Shown in pieces: positions 1 to 9,688 of a DNA stretch of 21,247 bases. This DNA comes from Pigoraptor chileana (Eukaryota; Opisthokonta; Filasterea). A program made the translations under genes and the position numbers. Below the pieces are notes generated by a model. It ran no database searches, had not been told where the DNA came from, and saw only the letters and a list, made by a program, of their open reading frames with translations. The stretch's first letter is position 1. Each line of letters begins with the position of its first letter. The stretch spans positions 1-21,247 of the forward strand of contig CALSCR010000150.1 of the NCBI GenBank assembly GCA_943704495.1. The letters are read 5' to 3'.

Positions 1-1122
1 ACAAATGCCTTGGTGAGTTTGTGGATCCTAGCTGACGGTCCCCAACATCTTCAATCCATCCATACCAAACAATATCCATATCACGCGGCCCCCGCATGCA
101 TGCAGCACGACCGGTACTTCTAACTTGCAGACATTGAAATGAGCACCCATTTTCCCTCTGAATAATTCGATGCACCACTTCACCCACCAGCCATTGCTGA
201 GAACATAAGAGCGGTATACTGCGGATGCAAAAAACCGCATTGCCGGATGCGTGAGAAGCAGTGTGGTGACTAGCAGGGAGATGTGGGACTCATGTCGATA
301 TCCCGGATTGCGTCAATAGACTCCATATGTGCAGGGCAGCAGACTGTAAGTGCTCAAAACATCTCAGGCACAAGACCATCGACTACTCCGACTCCAATGA
401 AGGAGAAGTAGCTTAATTCTGGGGCGCCATGCGCATGGGCTCCAAAACAAAGAGACGGAGAAGAAACGAGAAATCGATAGCACAATGCGAGGGCAGCATG
501 TCCGCCCCTTCAAACAGACGGAATTGTGCGCATAGGCACAAAATAACAGGGCTCGTAGAACTTACCATGTTTTTGTGGGAGGTGGCATTTGGATCCGCCT
601 TGAGACCGAGAAGAGCCTTGCACGCATCTTCATGCCCCTTGAATGCAGCGTGCATAAGCGGAGTCATGCCCGTCTGCAACGAGAGGTGCCGGGGAGACAT
701 TTAACATTCACGCACAATCAGATGAAGTCCGAACGATTGCAGACACAGGCGGAGGGAGAGCCATGCATGTGCATCAAAGCAAACACAATCACTCACAGAA
801 GAAGCGCAAGTTGGAGCACTTACTTCATCTGTTGAGTTGACAGGCACGCCTCCTTTGACGAGCTCGACTATTCTGGATGCATCGCCTGTTAGGGCAGTGA
901 AATGAGCACAAACGACTGTCAACAAGTGCCGCTGACCGACTCCAACACACACATATGACACAATCAACCAGTCCATCACCAGCACACCACCAATACACAC
1001 AAAATCTAAGTCCGATGCACGCAACCACCGTTCTCTGTCTGCACGTAGTCCATATGCATAACAACCGCACACCCACCTGACGATGCGGCATCGAAAAGCG
1101 CCTTCACACGATCTTCCTCCAT
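1..1122 (-). CDS. Ankyrin-repeat protein, 5' part (gene runs off the left edge)
   Basis: Five exons can be joined on the minus strand: 1122-1077, 885-824, 673-566, 218-188 and 31-1. Every join keeps phase, with donors gtgggt, gtaagt, gtaagt and gtgggt and acceptors ending in cag. The product starts MEEDRVKALFDAASSGDAS and continues with a repeat holding IVELVKGGVPVN, then TGMTPLMHAAFKGHEDA with ALLGLKADPNA, then YTALMFSAMA and RIHKLTKAFV. These are two and a half ankyrin repeats (TPLHxAA...G, LL..GAdpN pattern). The start is the first ATG of the frame, three residues before an ankyrin capping helix. Ankyrin arrays bind protein partners; nothing visible shows which partner or location. The last exon is short and cut by the window edge, so its acceptor is the least certain. 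The neighbour at 1889 is a divergent ankyrin gene, so the two share an upstream region. Confidence 0.75.
276..327 (-). repeat. Copy of a dispersed repeat of about 55 bp
   Basis: On the minus strand this reads TATGGAGTC, then GATATCGAC, then a TGAGTCCCACATCTCCC end. It shares the 5' box, GATATCGAC and the 3' box with copies at 3181, 4729, 10942 and 21191. It lies in the intron of the left ankyrin gene between 565 and 219. It mimics a coding exon in one frame but the true next exon is at 218-188. Confidence 0.5.
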
Positions 1123-1252
1123 CTTCAAACTTAGTACAAATACGTCAATTCCACTGTGTGATGCAATATAGAGTCTCTCAGATGGTCTCTATCCGCAAAT
1201 TATGGTTCGATATGAGATACATGTAAGAAGATGAGCAAGTAAATCAAGTCCG

Positions 1253-1330
<78 letters not shown>

Positions 1331-1888
1331 TGGCACACACACACATTGGCACACATAAGGACATTCCTCTACACGTGGAGCCCACGTTCTGCAAGGTACC
1401 TGTCACCATTGCCTATCTTCATGTAGTAAATCTGATAAGTAATATAAATGAAGCAATTACATTATAATTTGGTTATAAAATGCCACATTAAGTAGCTTAT
1501 ATTCAATAATCCGCTCTCAATACATTGCCATTCCAATTGGGCGTTGTCCAGCGAGTTCACCGCGGGATCTACTGAGATAATTTGAAGTGAGTCCCAATTT
1601 ATGCACAAAATACGACTGTTTCGCAATATAAATGTCCGATAAAGTGCGACCAGAAAATGTTTCGTGGCGAAATTGTTTCACACTCACTTTCCTGACACTG
1701 AGCTGACAAATTGACTTTAGATGTCACGGGATGCATCATCCACCGACATGTGTGTTGGTATAGTTTTCTCCCTGTGAATTGCTACTTTCTGTCTATTGTG
1801 AAGAAAAAAGCCCAACGAACCGACAAGCAGAGCATAGGCTTTGTGGTCTTGGCTGCGCATATTTTCTGCACAAAGCACAGATCCAACC
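1123..1888. other. Shared upstream region of two divergent ankyrin genes
   Basis: These 766 bases separate the two start codons. They hold one long CA repeat (listed separately) and an AT-rich stretch around 1430-1510. I see no convincing exon. Promoters for both genes should lie here, but no clear TATA box is visible at a sensible distance from either ATG. Confidence 0.5.
1254..1329. repeat. CA/GT microsatellite
   Basis: An uninterrupted CA run of about 38 units, followed by two short CA islands broken by TTGG. It lies upstream of the left ankyrin gene and reads as GT on that gene's sense strand. The run produces meaningless poly-Thr-His and poly-Val-Cys open frames. Confidence 0.97.
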
Positions 1889-3887
1889 ATGTCCTCCCTT
1901 TCGCTGCTGGATGCCGCCACCGTGGGCGACACAGATGCAATTCGCGAGCTCCTGCGCGATCCCAACATCGACATTGATCGCCCCAACAGCTATGGCCACA
2001 CACCGCTCATGAACGGTGGGCTTTCTTGCAACTGAATACGCGCGTGTTGATGGAGCAATCATGCTACGTGTCCTTTATTTGTGTTGTGGTTCTGTAGTTT
2101 CAACTCATCTCACTGCATCGCTTGGAGGAGAAACTCAGTGTGTTGAATTCCATATTATTGGATATATGTTGCCTCAACTTGTTGCTTTAGTTTGGGGACA
2201 TCGTGTGAGGAACTTCACAGCCAGTGATAGGGTCTTTGCGCCTGTGAAACATGTGGATTCAGTGTGTCTGTGAGATTCAAGTCAGTGTCTTAGTAAGGTA
2301 CTGTGCCCATGCATTCTGTTGAAATGAGTGAGTGATTACCGAAACCTTTCCATCCATCAACCTACTCCATCATCGCTCTCATTATTCACCAATGCCACAC
2401 ACTCTGCCACAAACTCACAATCGCGTTGTGTGCAGCTGCGTTCAACGGCTTTGATGACATTGTGAAGCTCCTTATCGACAAGGGCGCCGATTTGAACGTG
2501 CGCGACATACATGACGAGACCCCGCTTATGGTCGCCGCCAAGGTATGCACCGCATGGGACCCACGAAGATCCACACCTGCCCCCATAGACATACTACATA
2601 AACGCAGTTTCTATCGTAAACGCACCCACATAACATGCACGCACCCACTAAACATGGAACACCACATAATATTCACGTACATTATGGGACCATACATTGT
2701 ACACCCTCACACGCACTCACAACACACATCACACACACACACATACACACACACACACGGACACTCGGTTCTGTTCTCATCCGACGCGCCTTTTTTTGTG
2801 CACCAAACGGGCAGAACGGCCACATTGTCGTTGTCAAGCGGCTTGTTGGTGCGGGTGCGGAGCTCACCCTCCGCGACAGGCAAGTGCTCCCCCCTGTTTT
2901 TGCACACACATACAGGCTGCTTGCGTCCTGGAATTCTGCTGTTTCGAAAGGCGTTGAAGAAAGAGCGAAATAGATGTGGCATTCACGTCGGTGTCTTGTC
3001 GTCAGCTCATTAGGGAGTGAATGTGTGTGTATGTCCGGTGCATATGCGCGCGTGTGATAGCAGACGGATATTTTAGGTTGAAATGGCTCTGTGTTAGCCG
3101 GGCGTGTGGTTTGTTGTCTGCGTCACTCATTGTACTTTCTAAAGAATCGCCCTACTTACGCACTCTCTTATTCACGCTGTTGTGGAGTCCATGGGCACAG
3201 TGCCGAAGATATCGACTTGAATTCCTAAATATCGTTACCGCACCGCCCATTCAATTTGAACACCAACCACACCACCACACGTGACAGGCTCGGTTACACT
3301 GCACATGATCTCGCCCGCAACCACCCGGATGTTGAGGAATATCTCTTTGGACTGAAGGCGAACATTGTCGAGGTGCGCCGCTTTTCTGGTTGTGTGTTGA
3401 TTGTTGTTTGTTTTTGTTGTGTGTTTTTGTTGTTTGTTTTTGTTGTGTGTTGACTGTTATGTGCTGATTATTGTGTGTATTTTTTTTGTGTTGATTGTGT
3501 TGTGTGGTATGTTCTGTGGTTTTTATTCATCTCGGTTTGGGTTTTACGCGTTTGCTGTCAGGTTCTTCATGGAATGGCCTTGGATCTCGTCATTAGTGCT
3601 TCTTATTTTTTCATTGTCCCCCTGCGCTCTCTCTTTGCCCCTTGTTGGACATCAACAACACAACACACATTTTGCAGAGGACTGCGCGCGGCATCTACAA
3701 CCTGGGTGCTTCGGTGTATAATCTCGTCGTTGGACCCCCAGTGGTATGTAAATCTCCCCATTTGCACATGCAGGGAACGCCTTTTGCCGTGAATATTTTC
3801 GTTGGCCGCTCCTTCTCCACTCACTCTCTCAATGCTTAAAATCCCTTACCCTATATTCGTATCACACATACACACACACACGCACAC

Positions 3888-3920
<33 letters not shown>

Positions 3921-4328
3921 GCCTGAGGACACCCGCACTGGACCACATCCCCCGCGCCACTATTCACGCACATCTCGTTGGCAATCGGTTCCAAATGTGT
4001 CCGCCGCCGACCGCACAATGCGCACCTCTGACGTCACTGCGGCATCCGCACCTAACATTGGGGATGCTGCACGGCGGCAAGAGGAGAAGACCCCGTATGC
4101 ACAGACACACGCACAGCCACAAACACAGACGCAGGCACCGACACAGCCGCCGGCGACGCACATTCTCCACAGGGTGTGTGATTGTTCTCTTCTTGTTGAA
4201 CTATTTTGTGATGGTTGCTTTTCCTGAATTTTCTGACGTATAGTTTTATATGTGTGTTGACAACTCTGTCTGATAGATTTATTTGTGCTGATTGCGCCGC
4301 CCACCTACTCGCAAACACACACTCAAAC

Positions 4329-4381
<53 letters not shown>

Positions 4382-4552
4382 ACACACAAGCAGGATGGGT
4401 CCCAGGGCGCCATGCCTGCATCGACCAGCGTGACGTCACACACCGACAGTGACGGCATCAGCTTTGAAAGCCCCTTTGGTCGCCCACGTGTCCGGTCGGT
4501 CGCCGATCTTGATCTGTCGAACATGGGTGGCATGCTCGGTGCAGAGAGTTAA
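1889..4552 (+). CDS. Ankyrin-repeat protein, about 286 aa, seven exons
   Basis: Exons 1889-2015, 2436-2542, 2815-2879, 3288-3372, 3678-3743, 3922-4173 and 4394-4552 join in phase and end at TAA 4550. Residues 1-130 are about four ankyrin repeats: MSSLSLLDAATVGDTDA, TPLMNAAFNGFDDIVKLL, TPLMVAAKNGHIVVVKRL and LGYTAHDLARNHPDVEEYL. Then comes a linker (exon 5, RTARGIYNLGASVYNL), a basic then Thr/Gln/Pro-rich low-complexity stretch (exon 6), and a Ser-rich tail ending SVADLDLSNMGGMLGAES. Intron 3 is a GC-AG intron (donor gcaagt), required by the reading phase across Arg-Leu-Gly-Tyr. Likely a cytoplasmic binding or scaffold protein; the partner is not visible. The start is the only ATG ahead of the capping helix. 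Codon usage is GC-biased in exons and contrasts with T/G- or C/A-rich introns. Confidence 0.85.
2726..2758 (+). repeat. CA microsatellite before a 3' splice site (ankyrin intron 2)
   Basis: A CA run with a TCA and TA interruption lies about 60 nt before the acceptor at 2814 on the sense strand. Confidence 0.9.
3181..3234 (+). repeat. Copy of a dispersed repeat of about 55 bp
   Basis: It reads TGTGGAGTCCATGGGCACA, then GCCGAAGATATCGACTTGA and ATTCCTAAAT, inside the GC-AG intron of the right-hand ankyrin gene. It is nearest to the copy at the right end of the window (21191) and to the minus-strand copy at 276. Confidence 0.55.
3866..3920 (+). repeat. CA then CG dinucleotide repeat at a 3' splice site
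   Basis: CA repeats pass into an alternating CG run that ends directly at the acceptor cag of exon 6. There is no pyrimidine tract between, so the repeat occupies the place where U2AF would normally bind. Confidence 0.9.
4329..4388 (+). repeat. CA microsatellite at a 3' splice site (ankyrin intron 6)
   Basis: About 28 CA units run up to the acceptor aagcag of the last exon. The same intron opens with gtgtgtg. Confidence 0.95.
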
Positions 4553-4619
4553 AGTGCACGTGATGGGCACGCGATGGGCCGCATCCGTCTGGGATGCTCT
4601 GCGTGTGAACTCAAGCAAA

Positions 4620-4627
4620 TCACGTGA
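4620..4627. promoter_or_regulatory. TCACGTGA palindrome
   Basis: Extended E-box of the kind bound by bHLH-zip proteins such as the MITF/TFE or USF group. It lies downstream of the ankyrin gene, so a role there is only a guess. Confidence 0.3.
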
Positions 4628-4728
4628 CTGCATGTAATTTCCTCGACATGGTTTGTGTCGGTTGACGGCAATCGAGTGTCGATTCTTCACGACGACAATT
4701 TTTCATGTTATCTTTCCTTTCTGTCTGG

Positions 4729-4784
4729 TATGGAGTCCTTTTGGGGACTATGCACCAGGACTGTGACTTGAATCCTACATCTCT
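4729..4784 (+). repeat. Copy of a dispersed repeat of about 55 bp
   Basis: Begins TATGGAGTCC and ends GACTTGAATCCTACATCTC. The 3' box resembles a tRNA T-arm / pol III B box (GGTTCGAATCC), which would fit a tRNA-derived SINE fragment, but no A box or terminator is evident. Confidence 0.55.
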
Positions 4785-5095
4785 TTTTCTGTCCTCTTTC
4801 CCCATTTCTTTCCCTTTTCCTCGTCTACAACTCTTTCTCACACATTTGAGCAATTTGCCTGCATTACCTCCACACACTCCCATACCATACTCTGTCTCTT
4901 ATCCATCCCTTCCTTTGCGTTGCGCACCGTGGCTCCACTGCCTCTGTAACTAAAATCAAATCAGTCCCCCATTTCTGCACAGCCGGTGACGTTCTTATAT
5001 GGGCACACATCCCCTCCCGACAAAGGTCAAACACACGAACAAAACACACAAAACACACACACACAATTGTTCGCACACAGCACAGTCTGATACAT

Positions 5096-7141
5096 CTACG
5101 CCGAGCTTTTGATGAATCGCGTTCCCTTGGGATACACATCGTCGACAGTGAGAGTGGGCAACGCATCCAGGCCAACGCCGTCAATATCGCCATCAGCCAC
5201 AAGTATCTTCTCGTACATCTGTTTCCGTTGTGAGCACAGAGGCGAAAGAGAGGATGAATAACGTGGGCAAGTGCGTATGTGTGTGTGTGTGTGTATATGC
5301 ACACATCAACACGAAGAATTCACACGGCGAAGATAAGAGACACCGGGAACCAGCATTACGATGAAAAAACGTATATTGAAACGCGTTCTTGCAGTTCTTT
5401 CCGGACAAGAGACACATATATTTACGTCTTTCTATTCGACGTCATACGTCTGTCTATTCGACGCTATGCATATGAACTCAACAAGTACGAGAGAGAGAGA
5501 TGTGCGCTGAGGTGTGCATGGACTCCACAACTGACAGAATGGATTCCACAAGACGAGTACCGCACCTGCAGCTGTTCAATAAAGTAGGGGATCGGCGACA
5601 CAATGGGGCGCAAGGACCTGACATGATCGTATGCCTGCCGCAGCGTCCACCGCTGGGATCGCATTGCATAGGCTATTGCAACGGCGCCAGATCGCGACAT
5701 TCCTGCAACGCAGTGCAACAGGATGTTCCCTCGCACTCGCGCTTCCTCTACAATGTCATAAACACGGTCAAATATGGGGAATATGTCCTGCGTTGCAACG
5801 TGGTGATGAATGGACGTTTAGTATGCAGTGACCATGTGTGGGTAGATGCCAAAGTTATGTGAGTGTGTGTGTGTGTGTGCGTGTGCATTCATTGATATGT
5901 CAGACGCGCCATTCCACTTTGGTCCGAATTAAACCACACCGACTATTTATGTATACGCTGATGCCGCTGTCGGTTATCACATCATCAATACACACACACA
6001 CCCACACCCACACCCACAATACACACACACACACACCCACCTCCCCGGCTTTATCCTTGATTTTGAGGCTGAAATATGTGAATAGCCGAGGTAGTGACCT
6101 GGCGACGTCATCTCCATTCCGGCCGATGCAACCATCCACCCCATTCGTGCAGGTACACGTGACCTGTTGCCGGCACATGCGTTGATATCATGTGTCCTTG
6201 TGAGCAGATCAAACATCCTTAGTACAGTAGGACGAATGCGCGCGCCCACACACATAGAGACACACACACACACACCCAACACATATGCTGTAGCTGTAGA
6301 AATGCCCATGCCACACCAATGGTTCGAAACCGCCAAGCACCGCACATTCTACCACAGTCAAAACTAAAGCACCCACCGGACAAAACTCAAAGACATTGGG
6401 AACTTCTTCAGCAACGTTGATAATAGTAGTGACGCCCGTGCGTGTAACAAGTTCTTTCTTGTTGTGGGCATTGCGCATTCCCCCGAGAAATAGATATGAA
6501 AAGAGCTCCGTCGAGTGTGAGTTTTTGTGATCCTGCAGGCGCAGACGTGAGTGTCAAAACACATGCACAAAGAATCAACGATTATGTTCGAGATACAAGA
6601 CACAATCTCGAGAATTACGGGCACACACAGGCCGGCACACGTGACCTTCCCACAAACACACAAACCTGCTCCATCACGGTAAGCACTTGCGCGCCACAGC
6701 GTGGACACTGCACTTTCGGCAGGCCTCCAGCGGGTGCGAATGAATGTGTCACACTCTGCGTCAGGATGCCAACGGGTGCAGCGTCGTCTCGCAAAGGCGC
6801 AATCTCCTCCTCATCTTCGTCTTTCTGCAAAGTACATGTCAAGTCAAATGGGGTGTCCGAGTTCTGCCAGTTTTCCTCTTGCACGTACAGTACAGAAGGC
6901 CTATTTTTCAACACATAGATTAGGAACTATGGCAGAGGAAAGGAAATGCTCCAGCACACTCCATATACGCATGCATCACGTACACACACACACGCACCAC
7001 TGGCTGACGGAGTTTCAGTTGCGCAAAAAGTCCCGTTGCCCTCTCAATGGAGGTGCTGGGCGTCTGCGAAGCGAGCTTTGCTGGCGGCATCGAGGGCGGC
7101 GGAGGGAGCATGGCTGGTGGCGGTGGTGGTGGGGGCGGCAT
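5096..7141 (-). CDS. Dual-specificity protein phosphatase, about 283 aa
   Basis: Exons on the minus strand: 7141-6998, 6824-6666, 6532-6377, a short middle part, 5787-5566 and 5218-5096. Residues 1-48 are proline-rich (MPPPPPPPPAMLPPPPSMPP), 49-101 an acidic linker with one CPRCGAQ knuckle, then the phosphatase fold: FSYLFLGGMRNAHNKKEL, VTTIINVAEEVPN, KIKDKAGEDIFPIFDRVYDI, and the active site HCVAGMSRSGA (Cys near 195, Arg six later) followed by AYDHVRSLRPIVSPIPYFIEQL. The Asp of KIKDKAG is the likely general acid. Such enzymes dephosphorylate Tyr and Ser/Thr. The middle part is ambiguous: a 20-nt microexon at 6293-6274 joined to 6068-6041 gives the usual family spacing, while one exon 6163-6041 adds a Cys-rich insert. 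Exon 2 could start at 6863, adding 13 residues. The last exon adds a 40-residue acidic tail. Confidence 0.85.
5424..5467. repeat. Two tandem copies of a 22-bp unit
   Basis: Units 5424-5445 and 5446-5467 differ at three positions; both contain CTATTCGACG. They lie in the last intron of the phosphatase gene. Confidence 0.85.
5859..5886 (-). repeat. AC-rich repeat (sense strand) at the 3' side of a phosphatase intron
   Basis: Reads GT on the plus strand and therefore AC on the transcript. It faces the GU-rich 5' end of the same intron (listed at 5990) and could pair with it. Confidence 0.85.
5990..6040 (-). repeat. GU-rich repeat (sense strand) at a 5' splice site
   Basis: On the transcript the donor gtgggt runs straight into GU and GUGGGU repeats. 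It is complementary to the AC run at 5859-5886 of the same intron. Confidence 0.85.
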
Positions 7142-7535
7142 TCTCAACAAACGGAAAGTGTGTGCTTTCGTATCTCGCTTTAAATGCGCAGTTGCGACAG
7201 ACACACTTTAAATAAATCAACTAATTGCTGATCGGGACCCAACAGCACGGATCACTACACACACACACACGCACACACACACACACAGGCATCACACATA
7301 GATGCAGCACACGTAAAACAATGCGCCGCAAATGAGTTACAGACGGTTAAGCCACTTATGAAAACACCGTATTTGTTGAAAACAGTCTGTTTCGTCATTC
7401 GTTGACTTCGCAAATGCAAACATTGTCACGTGATACAGTTGCAGGCATTTATGGCATGAAAGCAATTTACTGAGGCCGTATTATGGGCCGGACTAACTGA
7501 ACCGTGGCTCGGCGTGAAGGCTTCGGATCGGACGA
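7142..7535. other. Upstream region of the phosphatase gene
   Basis: 394 bases between the phosphatase start and the stop of the next minus-strand gene. Contains CA runs at 7257-7288 and TCACGTGA at 7426. No exon seen. It should hold the phosphatase promoter. Confidence 0.5.
7426..7433. promoter_or_regulatory. TCACGTGA palindrome upstream of the phosphatase gene
   Basis: Within GTCACGTGATAC, about 290 nt upstream of the phosphatase ATG. The same 11-mer TCACGTGATAC occurs at 9351. A bHLH-zip site is the likely reading. Confidence 0.4.
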
Positions 7536-8776
7536 CTAGCCTAAGAATGCGACGACTTTGGCGCGCATGGTGCTGAGGGGATCGTTGTCAATAATTCCCA
7601 TCGAGTCGCCGTAAAACACCATCAAAAGGACGATCTCCAATTCCGTCATGACGGCTATCGCAGCCTTTGTGTCAGGAAAAACACAGTGGCTGTTGGCGCC
7701 CCTGGGGAGCCCCCGGTAAGTCACAATGCGATCCACCCACGGGGCAGCGATAAATGTGGTGAGCGCGGCCTGGGCAGGGGGGTGACGGCCAAGTAGACCG
7801 GGGGGGAGAGGGCCGGGAGCGGTCCTCTGGGCCGCATATGTACATGTGAGAGAATGGATGCAGTGCAGTGCGGCAGTTGGACGGTCAGGACAGCAGGCAG
7901 ACTGTGTGAGCCAAAATGGTGATCTGAGTGCCGGTGACATTCTCTGGCAGGTGAGTATGCGCACGTATTGGCAGGTCGGGTGTCCACTCACTCACCGTGA
8001 CGGGAAGAATATTCAGCGCAGCACGCTCCTGTAAGTTGTGGTTGAGCGCCCGGATTCTGATAGTATCCTGGACGGAGGCAAGGATAGCGGGAAGCGCTGC
8101 AAGCTGGGCAGAAAGTGCGGCAACCTGACCGGGAATTGGCGCCATAGCAGCGACCTGTGGTGGCATAGCAGCGACCTGTGGCGCCATCGCAGCGACCTGA
8201 GCAAGAAGCGTATTCACTGCCGCAAGCAGGGGTGCATTATGCAGGTCTGCAAATACCGAAAGGAGTATTGAGCAAGTTGGGTCACTGCAATATATGTATG
8301 GAAAATATTGTGGCGAAATGCATAAATAGCACAGGGGGACTTCCGGATAGAGCTTACGTTCCGCCCACACGCCCAGAAACCGAATTGTTGCCGCTATAGC
8401 ATCGTTTTGACCAGGTCCTTTTAGAACAGGATGAAGATTTGTTGTTCAGTTACAAACTTCAACCCTCTCACATTGCCGTTGTCATGGATACATTGATTTT
8501 GCGGACGGACTGTGAACGGCTTCAAAGCACAAATGTTGTTTTACAAATCCGAATATGCACAAAGTCAACGGCTGACTCACCAATTACCAATTCCATGTGC
8601 ATGTCATACGCAGCATCATTGATGTCCACAATGTTGAGTGCATCTCCCGCCAAAATGTTTCTCCCTTTGACGACGAAACGCGTATTCGGGGCGCGATAAA
8701 TGGCATGGCTATTTTGATACATGGCGACCGCCGGCGACGACTGGTGCTGCCATTTTGTGTTCCGGCGTCCGTTGGC
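7536..8776 (-). CDS. Ala/Gln-repeat protein with a SAP-like C-terminal segment
   Basis: Three exons join in phase on the minus strand: 8776 (or ATG 8722) to 8581, 8246-7996 and 7826-7536, with two gtgagt donors. From ATG 8722 the product is 227 aa. N-terminal part: MYQNSHAIYRAPNTRFVVKG. Exon 2 opens LHNAPLLAAVNTLLAQVAAM and carries a short repeat, QVAAMAP / QVAAMPP / QVAAMAP / QVAALSA, that looks like a helical coil. The end, HCVFPDTKAAIAVMTELEIV ... FYGDSMGI ... R..VVAFLG, has the L..LL..yG......R...flG spacing of a SAP-like helix-turn-helix. Proteins with this general layout (coil, then FPxT...YG...R...G) occur in large unnamed families in fungi; this is from memory and weak. The exon also reads open to an acceptor at 8777, and an alanine-rich frame at 8890-9010 may be another exon. 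No known function. Confidence 0.6.
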
Positions 8777-9350
8777 CTGGGAACGGACACATAAGAAACC
8801 ATCGGTGCGAGTTCCGTATGTTAGTTAAAGCGGCAGTAACAAAGAGACTGTTACGTTGGCGCATGGCAAACACCAAACACCACTATCTCTGATGCCAACG
8901 GCCAGTGACGCGTATTTGGTGGCACCTGCCGCGGCCGGCCGATTTTGAATGGCGTCCAAGGCCAGTAATGCGTCATCCACTTGGTTTAAAATTGGCAAAC
9001 ATTCAAGTGTTCTTTCAAAACATAACAACATAACGCACAAGGTGACCCACAGGCAATAGAGGCCCCACCTTGTCAGTGGTATCAAGTGGATCGCGGTTAC
9101 AGTGGGTAAGCCTGAGTCGGTCACTTGGAATAGAGGTACAGTTACATATACCAGCTGGGGGCTGTAGTGTTTCAGAGACTATCGAATTAACTGAAACAGG
9201 GTAATTTACTACGTCTAGTTTCTGTGATTGAGGTTTCAGCGAAATGCTGCACTTGCTAAGCGAAAGTGGAGTCGACGTGGGAGTCGGTCGCCAGCAATTC
9301 AGGCGCCGGCTTTCAGCCATCAGTAAATTTAGACGAAGTGGAGCAGCTGG

Positions 9351-9358
9351 TCACGTGA
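9351..9358. promoter_or_regulatory. TCACGTGA palindrome
   Basis: Within GGTCACGTGATACG. Shares TCACGTGATAC with the site at 7426. Confidence 0.3.
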
Positions 9359-9384
9359 TACGTGCTTGATACTTCACCGTCCTC

Positions 9385-9424
9385 GGTGTTGGTCGTGCAT
9401 GTGAGGTGTTGGTCGTGCATGTGA
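9385..9424. repeat. Perfect tandem duplication of a 20-bp unit
   Basis: Unit GGTGTTGGTCGTGCATGTGA at 9385-9404 and 9405-9424, with the first five bases starting a third time. Perfect identity suggests a recent duplication. Confidence 0.95.
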
Positions 9425-9450
9425 GGTGTATGGACGCCTGCATCCAATTG

Positions 9451-9688
9451 CTATGTTCTCACACAACAGGGGGGACAAGGCTGCCCAGATGGCCTATCAG
9501 TGTGATTGCCTTTTGTGTTGCTGTGGTTTTTCCGGAAAACTCCATTACACTTAGGAAATTGTATTAGGTGCACGTTCTGCATACGCACATGGAAGATTGG
9601 CGTGGACACATATGACAGCTCATGTAGTACGCACCTCGTGATGGCAATTTGTACACGCCTTGGTAGAGAGTTTGGAGAACTCATCCAT
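9451..9688 (-). CDS. Small cysteine-rich zinc-ribbon-like protein (or first exons of a larger gene)
   Basis: Two exons, 9688-9635 and 9576-9451, joined across a 58-nt intron (donor gtgcgt, acceptor gtatgcag) in phase 0, encode 59 aa. The protein has CTNCHHE at residues 12-18, then HLIQFPKC, a basic stretch, and CPPCC near the end: two C-x2-C pairs about 40 residues apart with an F-P between. This CxxC...F...CxxC arrangement is common in small zinc-binding modules of protists and fungi. A second donor, gtgaga at 9462, directly after the last Cys pair would let it splice onward, so it could be the N terminus of the minus-strand gene at 7536-8776. No catalytic residues are visible; protein or nucleic acid binding is a guess. 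Confidence 0.45.

Larger units (their letters stand above)
4553..5095. other. Intergenic region between two convergent genes
   Basis: Holds the 3' flanks of the ankyrin gene (+) and the phosphatase gene (-). Contents: TCACGTGA at 4620, a dispersed repeat copy at 4729, a pyrimidine-rich stretch at 4775-4900, and short CA runs at 5031-5065. No AATAAA is visible and I see no exon. Confidence 0.5.
8777..9450. other. Unresolved region, probable further exons or introns
   Basis: On the minus strand a frame at 9010-8890 reads QVDDALLALDAIQNRPAAAG and another at 9320-9065 is open, but I could not join them in phase to either neighbour. The segment includes TCACGTGA at 9351, a 20-bp tandem duplication at 9385 and an 18-base block near 9173 that recurs near 16837. 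Confidence 0.4.

Noticed and set aside
276-327. Possible exon of the left ankyrin gene (SAALHIWSLLTQSG) after a cttacag acceptor
   Set aside because: The segment is a copy of the dispersed repeat; the exon at 218-188 gives a better ankyrin match (YTALMFSAMA) and continues in phase.
1254-1329. Telomere-like or CRISPR-like repeat
   Set aside because: It is a plain CA microsatellite with no spacers and no telomere unit.
4729-4784. tRNA gene suggested by a B-box-like GACTTGAATCC
   Set aside because: No acceptor stem, anticodon arm or A box could be folded around it.
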